Positions 6,788 through 14,273 of a DNA stretch of 51,218 nt are shown piece after piece (the first letter of the stretch is position 1; every line of letters starts with the position of its first letter). The stretch is from Acidobacteriota bacterium (GTDB taxonomy: Bacteria > Acidobacteriota > Terriglobia > Acidiferrales > UBA7541), in NCBI GenBank assembly GCA_018268785.1, contig JAFDVY010000011.1, positions 1-51,218 on the forward strand, in the 5' to 3' direction. Under the pieces are notes generated by a model. It was not told the origin of the DNA and did no database searches. It saw only the letters and a list, made by a program, of their open reading frames with translations. The translations under genes and the position numbers were made by a program.

Positions 6788-8217
6788 CAGGAGAGTCCAG
6801 AGAGATCAGAGACCAGAGACCGGAGATCAGAGGGTTGCGACTCAGGACGCGTTTCGGATTGAGGGGAGCGGTCGAGTTCCGCGCTCAAATAAGAATCTCC
6901 AACGGAAACAGCGCGGACTTCGAGGAATTGATTTGCGTGGAGTTGTTCGGTGATGCGGAACTGGAGGTAGTTGGAGGAGAGAGCGGGAGTCCATGGCGCG
7001 TTCGGGAATTTTTCGGGGCGATTCAGGGTCAGGACGCGCTGAGAGCGGCCGAGTTGAGACTCTCGGAATTTTTCGGATTTGAATTCGCCCAGCACACGAA
7101 GTTCGCGGGCGCGGCGATGGATGACATCTCCCGGAAGCTGGGAATCGAGCGCGGCGGCTTTTGTGCCCGGGCGAGAAGAGTACGAAAAGACGTGTAGATA
7201 GGTGAAGGGAAGCGAGCCGATAAAGCGGAGCGTGGCTTCGTGGTCGGCTTCGGTTTCTCCCGGGAAACCGGCGATAACATCGGCGCCGATAGCTGCGTTG
7301 GGAAGAAATTCGCGAATGAGATTTACGCGGCGAGCGTAGTGCTCGGTGCGATACCAACGGTGCATGGCAGATAGGATATTGTCCGAGCCCGACTGGAGGG
7401 GCATGTGAAAGTGATCGGCGATGCGATCTGTGCCAGCAAAAAGGGCAATGAGGTCCTGGGTGACGTCGAGCGGTTCGATGGAACTGATGCGAAGACGCGC
7501 GAGATCAGTTTCGCCGAGGATGCGGCGGAGAAGATCGAGAATACCGGCACGAGGAGAAAGATCGCGGCCCCAAGAGCCGAGATTGATGCCACTGAGAACG
7601 ATTTCCTGAAAACCGGATTCGGAGAGGCGGCGGATTTCAGAGAGTACGGTTTCGGGCGGGAGGCTGCGGCTCTTTCCGCGGACGTACGGAATAACGCAGA
7701 AAGAACAGCGATTGTTGCAGCCGTCTTGAATCTTCAGGATTGGGCGAGTGTGATTCCCTTCCCCGCCGAGGACGGGGGCGACGAGTACACCGCGGGTGGC
7801 GAAGATATCGCCGTTTAAAATCTGCGGCTGGGGAGCGAAGGACGCTGGCGTCAAGAAGTTAAGTGGAACGAAATTCTGACGGTGTGCCGTGATCAGGCTT
7901 GGGATTTGCGGTTTATGGGAATTGCCAACAACGTGGGAGACGCCTGGGAGAGCGGCAAGCTCTTCAGGAGCGCGTTGCGCGTAACAACCAGTGACTAAAA
8001 TCTGGGCGGCGGGATTTTGGGCGTGAATTTTGCGGATGGCGTCGCGAGCCTGGGCATCGGCAGCGGAGGTGACGGTGCAGGTGTTGATGACGACGAATTC
8101 GGCGCTGTTTGCGGAGGAAGAGGGAGTACAGCCGCGGTCGAGAAGCTGCCGCTCAATGGCGGCGCCGTCAGCCTGGGTGGCGCGGCAGCCGAATTGTTCG
8201 ATGTAAAAGGTGGACAT
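6787..8217 (-). CDS. mtaB: tRNA (N6-threonylcarbamoyladenosine-37-C2)-methylthiotransferase
   Basis: A 476-residue radical-SAM methylthiotransferase that converts t6A37 to ms2t6A37 in tRNAs reading ANN codons. The start at 8217 (MSTFYIEQFGCRATQADG) matches the family; a longer frame would read through the dispersed repeat at 8235-8272. In order: an MTTase domain with Cys at CRATQAD, VINTCTVT and VTGCYAQ; the radical-SAM core with DGCNNRCSFCVIPYVRGKSRS; and a weak TRAM-like C-terminal region. The last ~25 residues (SPQSETRPES and onward) are encoded by a dispersed micro-repeat and are probably not functional. The carbamoyltransferase starts within its stop codon. Confidence 0.88.
   Translation of the reverse strand: MSTFYIEQFGCRATQADGAAIERQLLDRGCTPSSSANSAEFVVINTCTVTSAADAQARDAIRKIHAQNPAAQILVTGCYAQRAPEELAALPGVSHVVGNSHKPQIPSLITAHRQNFVPLNFLTPASFAPQPQILNGDIFATRGVLVAPVLGGEGNHTRPILKIQDGCNNRCSFCVIPYVRGKSRSLPPETVLSEIRRLSESGFQEIVLSGINLGSWGRDLSPRAGILDLLRRILGETDLARLRISSIEPLDVTQDLIALFAGTDRIADHFHMPLQSGSDNILSAMHRWYRTEHYARRVNLIREFLPNAAIGADVIAGFPGETEADHEATLRFIGSLPFTYLHVFSYSSRPGTKAAALDSQLPGDVIHRRARELRVLGEFKSEKFRESQLGRSQRVLTLNRPEKFPNAPWTPALSSNYLQFRITEQLHANQFLEVRAVSVGDSYLSAELDRSPQSETRPESQPSDLRSLVSDLSGLS
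6801..6832. repeat. AGATCAGAGACC-type micro-repeat forming the 3' end of mtaB
   Basis: Imperfect direct copies of AGATCAGAGACC and AGACCGGAGATCAGAG. It supplies the last residues of MtaB in frame, immediately before the overlap with the carbamoyltransferase start. Confidence 0.65.
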
Positions 8218-8234
8218 CGGAGGTAAGAAAAAAT

Positions 8235-8272
8235 AACACAGAGGACGCAGAGAGCACAGAGGGCACGGAGAA
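8235..8272. repeat. ACACAGAG-type dispersed repeat upstream of mtaB
   Basis: A string of ACACAGAGGACGCAGAG / AGCACAGAGGGCACGGAG units, closely related to the two strings inside rlmN. It lies between the divergent mtaB and glycosyltransferase genes, 18 bases upstream of the mtaB start. Confidence 0.75.
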
Positions 8273-8426
8273 ATGGCAAGAACTAAGATTTGGGCGACTT
8301 GCGTCATTCACACGGCAAAAGTGGCGCTGAAGTGTTTTGTGTTGCGGTCAGAAGATGGCAAACTGCATGGAATAGATGAACCAGAATAACCGAGAAGAGA
8401 CCAACAAAATGAGTGAGCGGGCCTAA

Positions 8427-9206
8427 ATGAGCCGACTGAGACGTAATCCGCGAACGCTGGACAATCCGAAACTGTCCGTAGTGATTCCCGTTTACAACGA
8501 AAAAGACACGCTGGCCGAGATCTTGCGGCGCGTGATAGACGATCCGACGCGGAAAGAGATCATCCTTGTGGATGATTTCTCCACAGATGGAACGCGGCAA
8601 AAACTGGAAACGATGGCACGCCTGCAAAAAGAAGGAGCTGAGGAAGCCGCGGTGGACGACGGCGGGGATGCAATTCCACTTGGGGATTTGCGGATTTTCT
8701 TTCAGGAAAAAAATCAGGGAAAAGGCGCGGCACTGCGGCGGGGATTCGCGGAAGTGACGGGCGACATCGTGCTGGTGCAGGACGCGGATCTGGAGTACGA
8801 CCCGAGAGACTACCCAAAATTGCTGGAGCCGATTCTGGATGGGCGAGCGGATGTAGTGTTTGGCTCGCGGTTTTTGGGCGGGCCGCAGCGCGTGCATTAT
8901 TTCCGGCACTACATTGCAAACAGAATGCTGACGCTGCTGAGCGATGTGTTTACGAATCTGAAGCTGACGGACATGGAGACCTGTTACAAGGTATTTCGCA
9001 AGGAGACGCTGGAAGGGATCAAGATCAAGTCCAACCGGTTCGGATTTGAGCCGGAAATTACGGCGAAGATTGCGAAGAAAGACTGGCGGGTATACGAGGT
9101 GCCGATCAGCTATGCCGGGCGAACGTATGAAGAAGGAAAGAAAATAACGTGGAAAGATGGAGTGAAAGCGCTGTGGTGCATAGTGTGGTTTTCGATTGCG
9201 GATTGA
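8427..9206 (+). CDS. Family 2 glycosyltransferase, dolichol-phosphate-mannose-synthase-like
   Basis: A 259-residue GT-A glycosyltransferase without obvious membrane helices. It probably moves a sugar from a nucleotide sugar to polyprenyl phosphate. Motifs are LSVVIPVYNEKDTLAEIL at residues 16-33, IILVDDFSTDGT near residue 50, the NQGKGAALRRGF segment near 97 and the DxD-like QDADLEYDP near 116. MTDMETCYKVF-like (here LTDMETCYKVF) and FGFEPEITAKI near the C-terminus are typical of the DPM1-like branch. There is a short inserted acidic segment (EEAAVDDGGDAI) between strands. It stands alone on the plus strand and diverges from mtaB. Confidence 0.85.
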   Translation: MSRLRRNPRTLDNPKLSVVIPVYNEKDTLAEILRRVIDDPTRKEIILVDDFSTDGTRQKLETMARLQKEGAEEAAVDDGGDAIPLGDLRIFFQEKNQGKGAALRRGFAEVTGDIVLVQDADLEYDPRDYPKLLEPILDGRADVVFGSRFLGGPQRVHYFRHYIANRMLTLLSDVFTNLKLTDMETCYKVFRKETLEGIKIKSNRFGFEPEITAKIAKKDWRVYEVPISYAGRTYEEGKKITWKDGVKALWCIVWFSIAD

Positions 9207-9211
9207 AGAAA

Positions 9212-9244
9212 CAGTCTTCAGTCTTCAGTCTTCAGTCTTCAGTT
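9212..9244. repeat. Tandem 7-base repeat (CAGTCTT), about 4.5 copies
   Basis: Four perfect CAGTCTT units plus a partial fifth, starting five bases after the stop codon of the glycosyltransferase. It is the same unit as the array forming the 3' end of rlmN. Confidence 0.85.
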
Positions 9245-9331
9245 AATACAGGTCGCTTCACGGACCCTGTAGGAGTGTTCGGTAAAGTTTGAGGTCAAGG
9301 TTAGGAATTGTGAGACGTAATAATTCCCGAC

Positions 9332-10012
9332 TCAGGTGGGGACTGGTGTGGCGCGACGCTGGAAGGTGAGGAGGATCAGGTCAGCACGGCGGCGAACACC
9401 GAATTTGGTGAGCAAATTGGAAACATGGAATTTTACGGTGCGCTCGGCGATATTGAGTTTGCTGGCGATTTCCTTGTTGGAGAGATTTTCCAGGAGCGAA
9501 TCGAGCACTTCCTGTTCGCGACGGCTGAGATTGGCGACGGAGTCCGATTTCAAGCGGCGGGTTTGATTGGTGAGAATCGAATCGACAAAGCCGGAAAGAA
9601 CCTGACGCGGAACCCAGAAGCCACCGTTGGCCACGAGAGGAAGGGCGCGGATGAGCTGTTCGCGCGCTTCATCGTAGGTGAGGATTCCTTTCACGCCGAG
9701 GCGCAAGAGAGAAAAGCTGTTGGCGTCCTGATGCTGATCGCCGACGACGATGAGGCGGGCATCGGTGAAGCGTTCCATCAAATTCGAGAGCAATGCGCCG
9801 GTGGCCTGGCGCGCGGCGTGCGCGTCAACGATGTAAACCTGAGCTTTGGGCGGCTCGAGATTGCGAAGATCGGGAGCGAGCGTGGATTCGAGCTGCTTTG
9901 CGACGACCTTGAATTGGGGCTTGTTTAAAAGGCGTTCGAACTCGCTCAGCACCAGCGGATGCGGGGAGAGCAAGCAGACGGTCAGCTTTGAGTTGGTACG
10001 TTTCGTGGCCAC
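9332..10012 (-). CDS. LuxR/FixJ-type response regulator with a degenerate receiver
   Basis: A 226-residue regulator starting at GTG. The C-terminal part (about residues 160-218) is a clear LuxR-type DNA-binding domain: LSRREQEVLDSLLENLSNKEIASKLNIAERTVKFHVSNLL. The N-terminal ~130 residues have the layout of a receiver. The usual paired acidic residues after the first strand are replaced by LLSPHP, and the phospho-acceptor region reads VYIVDAHA. The Asp of IVDA may still be in the acceptor position. It may therefore work without canonical phosphorylation. No histidine kinase is nearby. It diverges from metH, separated by 364 bases. Confidence 0.82.
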   Translation of the reverse strand: MATKRTNSKLTVCLLSPHPLVLSEFERLLNKPQFKVVAKQLESTLAPDLRNLEPPKAQVYIVDAHAARQATGALLSNLMERFTDARLIVVGDQHQDANSFSLLRLGVKGILTYDEAREQLIRALPLVANGGFWVPRQVLSGFVDSILTNQTRRLKSDSVANLSRREQEVLDSLLENLSNKEIASKLNIAERTVKFHVSNLLTKFGVRRRADLILLTFQRRATPVPT

Positions 10013-10376
10013 TGTACGACAGGGTAAGAAAAACCCGTCCTGGGAGCAAGGGAGTCAAGGGGATGTGTCGCGGATTTGTTACTGACGGTTTGGGTGTATT
10101 TCCAGGGAGGCAGTGCAGAGCACCCGAGTGGCGCGCTCGGCACCTTAACTGCGTTAGCTTCGGTGATTGGCCCTACAACGGCTCTGGTGGGGGATATGCC
10201 GGAAAAGCCGCAAACAGGTGGATTTAGTGCGCTAAATGCGCAGTTGGATGAAAGGTGGTTGGCGCTTCCAGGGGTAAGCCGGGTAAAATAGAGGCTACCT
10301 GCGAAGGCTCCTACCCGAGGTTGCGGAGGGGACCAGCAGCGGGCGCTGCAAGGAGTTCATTAACAACTTCCCATCC
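10013..10376. other. Intergenic leader between the LuxR-type gene and metH
   Basis: No gene is supported here. Two stems are visible: CCGAG at 10124-10128 with CTCGG at 10136-10140, and GCAGC at 10336-10340 with GCTGC at 10345-10349. The second is followed directly by AAGGAG at 10350-10355. This good Shine-Dalgarno lies 21 bases before the metH ATG, farther than usual, so the hairpin could influence translation. I looked for the B12 box, SAM and SAH riboswitch cores expected before metH and did not find a full match. Confidence 0.35.
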
Positions 10377-13300
10377 ATGAGAAATCTGGCGGAATCACAA
10401 AAAGCTCTGAGGGAGCTGCTGGGGCAACGTGTACTCGTGCTGGACGGCGCGATGGGGACGATGCTGCAGCAGCGCGACTTGAAGGCTGCGGATTTTGGTG
10501 GCGCGGCGCTGGAGGGATGTAACGAGGTATTGGTGCGGACGCGGCCGGATGTGGTGCTGGATATTCACCGGAAATATTTTGAGGCAGGGGCGGACATTGT
10601 TGAGACGAACAGCTTCAATGGGACCAAGAGCGACCTAGTCGATTACGGGCTGGCAGGGGATTCGTACGAGCTTATGGTCACCGCGGCCCAACTTGCGAGA
10701 AAAGCCGCCGACGAATTTTCTTCAGCGGGAAAGCCGAGATTCGTTGCCGGGTCCATCGGGCCAACGCGAAAAGCAATCACGGTCACTGGCGGCATCAGCT
10801 TCAACGATCTCAAGCAGGACTTCTACAACCTTGCCAAACCCCTGATTGATGGGGGCGCTGATCTTTTGATTGTCGAAACTTGCCAAGACACAAGGAACAT
10901 CAAAGCGGCTTTGCTTGCAATCGAGAAATTGTCTAGAGAAATTGGCGTTGAAGTTCCGACGATTGTTTCGGTGACGATTGAGCCGATGGGAACGATGCTG
11001 GCAGGTCAAACAGTTGAGGCCATGTGGGCTTCCTTGCGGCATGCGAAACCGCTGGCGTTTGGGATGAATTGCGCGACTGGGCCGGAGTTCATGACGGACC
11101 ATATTCGGACTCTAAGCGCTTCGACGGGGGAGTTTGTTTCCTGCTACCCGAATGCTGGACTGCCGGATGAAGAAGGAAAATATCTGGAGACCCCGGAATC
11201 GCTGGCGGGGCAGCTGGAGAAGTTTGTCGATCACGGCTGGCTGAATCTGGTGGGTGGATGCTGCGGGACGACGGAAAAGCACATTCGCGCGATTGCACAG
11301 ATGGTGGAAGGCAAGAAGCCGCGCGTGCGACCGGCGGAAGCGCACCGGGCGATCTATTCCGGTGTGGAAACGATTGAAGCAGAAGAGAGCACGCGGCCGC
11401 TGCTGGTCGGAGAACGGACGAATGTGATCGGTTCGCGACTTTTCAAGAATCTGGTGGCGGAAGAAAAGTGGGAAGAAGCCACGGATATTGCGCGAAGGCA
11501 GGTGAAGGGCGGCGCACAGGTTGTAGATGTGTGTTTGCAAAGCACGGAGCGCGAAGAGAAAAAGGATATTCCGCCGTTTTACGAAAAGTTGATCCGAAAA
11601 ATCAAAGCGCCGGTGATGATTGACACGACGGATCCGAGCGCGATCGAGATGGCGCTGACGTATTGCCAGGGAAAGTCGATCATCAATTCGATCAATCTGG
11701 AGGACGGCGAGGAGAAGTTCGAGAAGGTTGTGCCGATTGCGCATGATTACGGGGCGGCATTGGTTGTGGGATGCATTGATGAGGATCCAGTGCAGGCGCA
11801 GGCGTTTACGAGAGAGCGGAAACTGGCGATTGCACAGCGGTCGTATGAGCTTTTGACGAAGAAATACGACATTGCGCCGGAAGATATTGTGTTTGATCCG
11901 CTGGTCTTCCCGTGTGCAACAGGCGACGAAAATTACATCGGCGGCGCGGTGGAAACGATGGAGGGAATCCGGCTGATCAAGAAAGCGCTGCCGGATACTC
12001 GGACGATTCTGGGAATTTCGAATGTCTCGTTTGGATTGCCGCCGGGCGCTCGCGAGGTGGTGAATTCGGTTTTTCTTTACTACTGCACGAAAGCCGGGCT
12101 GGATCTGGCAATTGTGAATACGGAAAAGCTGGAACGGTTTGCTTCGATTCCGGAACATGAGCGGGAGCTTGCAGAAAACTTGTTGTTTCAGCATCCACCG
12201 AAACATTTACCGGCGGAGCATCCGCGCGCGGCACTGCTGAAGAATTTGCCTGCGGATTGGCGAGAGCAGAGCAAGGAACAGCGCGCTGCAGTGAATCAGT
12301 TTCATATTGCGGCCATTACAGAGCATTTCCGGACGGCGACGAAGAAAGAAAAGGTGCGCGCGGAAGATTTGCCGCTGGACGAGCGGCTGGCGAACTACAT
12401 CATTCAGGGAACGCGCGACGGGCTAGTGGAAGATTTAGAGAAGAAGCGGGCGGAAGGGGCGGCACCGCTGGAGATTATCAACGGGCCCCTGATGGCCGGG
12501 ATGTCCGAAGTGGGGCGGCTGTTCAATGCAAATGAATTGATTGTGGCGGAAGTGCTGCAGTCGGCGGAAGCGATGAAAGCGGCGGTCAGCCACCTCGAAA
12601 AATTCATGGAGAAAGCGGAAACGGCAAAGCGCGGGAAGATCGTGCTGGCAACGGTGAAGGGCGACGTTCACGACATCGGGAAAAACCTTGTCGAAATTAT
12701 TTTGAAGAACAACGGATATGACGTGGTGAATCTGGGAATCAAGGTGCCGCCGGAAGAGCTGATCAAAGCGTTTCTGCAGCATCATCCGGATGCGATTGGA
12801 CTTTCGGGGCTGCTGGTAAAGAGCGCACAGCAGATGGTGATTACGGCGAGCGACTTGAAAGATGCAGGCGTGCAGATACCACTACTGGTGGGCGGGGCTG
12901 CGCTGAGCGGGAAATTCACTTCGCAGAAGATTGCTCCAAGCTATGGGAATGCGGTTTGCTATGCGAAAGACGCAATGACGGGACTGCGATTGATGAATGA
13001 GCTGATGGACCCGGCGACGCGTGAGGAAGTGGTGCGCGAACACACTTCAACGGGGGAAGGCGTGACGGTCACGACAACCGTACGAGTGACGGAGGTCGCT
13101 CCAGTGAGGCACTCTCCGAAGGTGCGCACGGAGTTGCCGATTGAGCCGGTGGGATATTTGGACCGGAAGATACGGCTGGTGCCGGATTTGCGCGAGGTGT
13201 GGAGCTACATCAATCCGTTCATGCTGTTTGGCCGGCACCTAGGATACAAGGGCGACTTTGAGAAGCAGCTTGCAGCACGGGAAGCGAAGGCGGTAGAGCT

Positions 13301-13946
13301 CTTTGAAAGCTTCGAAGAGGTGAAGGCCGAAGCGGCAAAGTGGATGAAGGTAAAGGCGGTCTGGCAGTTCTTCGAAGCTGAAGCGGAGGGCGAGGCGTTG
13401 CATGTGTTTGCGCCGGGCGAGAAGCAGGCACTGCACACCTGGAATTTCAAGCGGCAGAAGGTTGGAGACCGGCTTTGTTTGAGTGACTACATTTTGCCGG
13501 CGCGGGATGGGAAACGGGACCACGTAGCATTTTTTGTGGTTACGGCGGGCGAAGGGGTGCGCGAACGGTCCGAAGCAGCGAAGGGCGCGGGATACTACTT
13601 TATGTCACACGGGTTGCAAGCCTTGGCGATCGAGACTGCGGAGGCTTGCGCGGAATGGCTGCACCGGCGGATTCGGGAAGATTGGGGCTTCCCTGACCCG
13701 GCAGGAATGACCATGGCACAGCGGTTTACATCGCGATATCGCGGGAAGCGATACAGCTTTGGGTATCCAGCATGCCCGGACCTTGAGGATCAAGCCGCAC
13801 TGTGGAAATTGCTAAGGCCGGAAGAGATTGGGGTGCAGCTTACGGAAGGTTTCATGATGGACCCGGAGGCCAGCGTGAGTGCGCTTGCGTTTATCCATCC
13901 CGACTGCACGTATTTCAGCGTAGGTGACGGATTGGAAGGGGTCTGA
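10377..13946 (+). CDS. metH: Cobalamin-dependent methionine synthase
   Basis: A full-length 1189-residue MetH that methylates homocysteine to methionine using methyl-tetrahydrofolate and methylcobalamin. Domains in order: homocysteine-binding (about 1-325; DGAMGTMLQ, zinc Cys pair in VGGCCGTTEKH), pterin-binding (about 345-620; GERTNVIGSRLFKNL), cap and B12-binding (about 650-880; the cobalt-ligand His in VKGDVHDIGKNLVEI, then VGGAALSGKF), and the AdoMet-dependent reactivation domain (about 910-1189; SFGYPACPDLED). All ligand motifs are present. It stands alone on the plus strand. The ATG has no close Shine-Dalgarno, the nearest being AAGGAG 21 bases upstream. Confidence 0.95.
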   Translation: MRNLAESQKALRELLGQRVLVLDGAMGTMLQQRDLKAADFGGAALEGCNEVLVRTRPDVVLDIHRKYFEAGADIVETNSFNGTKSDLVDYGLAGDSYELMVTAAQLARKAADEFSSAGKPRFVAGSIGPTRKAITVTGGISFNDLKQDFYNLAKPLIDGGADLLIVETCQDTRNIKAALLAIEKLSREIGVEVPTIVSVTIEPMGTMLAGQTVEAMWASLRHAKPLAFGMNCATGPEFMTDHIRTLSASTGEFVSCYPNAGLPDEEGKYLETPESLAGQLEKFVDHGWLNLVGGCCGTTEKHIRAIAQMVEGKKPRVRPAEAHRAIYSGVETIEAEESTRPLLVGERTNVIGSRLFKNLVAEEKWEEATDIARRQVKGGAQVVDVCLQSTEREEKKDIPPFYEKLIRKIKAPVMIDTTDPSAIEMALTYCQGKSIINSINLEDGEEKFEKVVPIAHDYGAALVVGCIDEDPVQAQAFTRERKLAIAQRSYELLTKKYDIAPEDIVFDPLVFPCATGDENYIGGAVETMEGIRLIKKALPDTRTILGISNVSFGLPPGAREVVNSVFLYYCTKAGLDLAIVNTEKLERFASIPEHERELAENLLFQHPPKHLPAEHPRAALLKNLPADWREQSKEQRAAVNQFHIAAITEHFRTATKKEKVRAEDLPLDERLANYIIQGTRDGLVEDLEKKRAEGAAPLEIINGPLMAGMSEVGRLFNANELIVAEVLQSAEAMKAAVSHLEKFMEKAETAKRGKIVLATVKGDVHDIGKNLVEIILKNNGYDVVNLGIKVPPEELIKAFLQHHPDAIGLSGLLVKSAQQMVITASDLKDAGVQIPLLVGGAALSGKFTSQKIAPSYGNAVCYAKDAMTGLRLMNELMDPATREEVVREHTSTGEGVTVTTTVRVTEVAPVRHSPKVRTELPIEPVGYLDRKIRLVPDLREVWSYINPFMLFGRHLGYKGDFEKQLAAREAKAVELFESFEEVKAEAAKWMKVKAVWQFFEAEAEGEALHVFAPGEKQALHTWNFKRQKVGDRLCLSDYILPARDGKRDHVAFFVVTAGEGVRERSEAAKGAGYYFMSHGLQALAIETAEACAEWLHRRIREDWGFPDPAGMTMAQRFTSRYRGKRYSFGYPACPDLEDQAALWKLLRPEEIGVQLTEGFMMDPEASVSALAFIHPDCTYFSVGDGLEGV

Positions 13947-14052
13947 AGAGCGGCCGCAGTGTGCGGGGCGGCCAGATTTGGGCTAAAATGCTCAAAAACA
14001 GGTGATTAGAACTGGGGATCGTAGTATGCTGTCGGCGCTCGGCAAGCCTAAC

Positions 14053-14176
14053 CGGACTTTCGTTGTCCCCCCTCTCGAGTCCGACCGAGGCATAAAGAAA
14101 TAAAGTCAGACAAGGTTGCTCGCGGAAGAAGCGAAAGGGCAAAACAACACTGCCCAAGAACTGTACTTCAGTACAG
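14053..14176 (+). promoter_or_regulatory. Three consecutive stem-loops upstream of the Ig-repeat lipoprotein
   Basis: The 327-base gap between metH and the lipoprotein holds no gene. It has CGGACT (14053-14058) with AGTCCG (14078-14083), GGGCA (14137-14141) with TGCCC (14151-14155), and CTGTAC (14161-14166) with GTACAG (14171-14176, loop TTCA). Three nearby stems ending about 100 bases before the start suggest a structured 5' leader. No known riboswitch consensus was matched; a cyclic-di-GMP aptamer was considered because of the AGGGCAAAAC string but its other conserved parts are absent. Confidence 0.35.
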
Positions 14177-14273
14177 CTAACAAGCCCCCGCCGCGACCTT
14201 TATATTTTGATGGTAAGACGTGGGACCACAACGGGGCGAAGTCCAAAAATTATTAGGGGCAAGTGGTGAACCA

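Noticed and set aside
10076..10291. A 71-codon plus-strand frame upstream of metH
   Set aside because: It has no recognised family, no Shine-Dalgarno and spans the hairpin-containing leader; it is more likely non-coding.
10013..10376. Cobalamin, SAM or SAH riboswitch before metH
   Set aside because: AGGCTACCTGC and GCGCTGCAA fragments resemble parts of the B12 box and SAH aptamer, but the remaining conserved elements and their order do not fit.
11112..12206. A 364-codon minus-strand frame inside metH
   Set aside because: It is rich in Arg, Phe, His and Gln, with no motif, and lies fully opposite the conserved pterin-binding part of metH.
13954..13966. CCGCA/TGCGG stem after metH as a terminator
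   Set aside because: The stem has only five pairs and no T-run follows, so termination cannot be supported.
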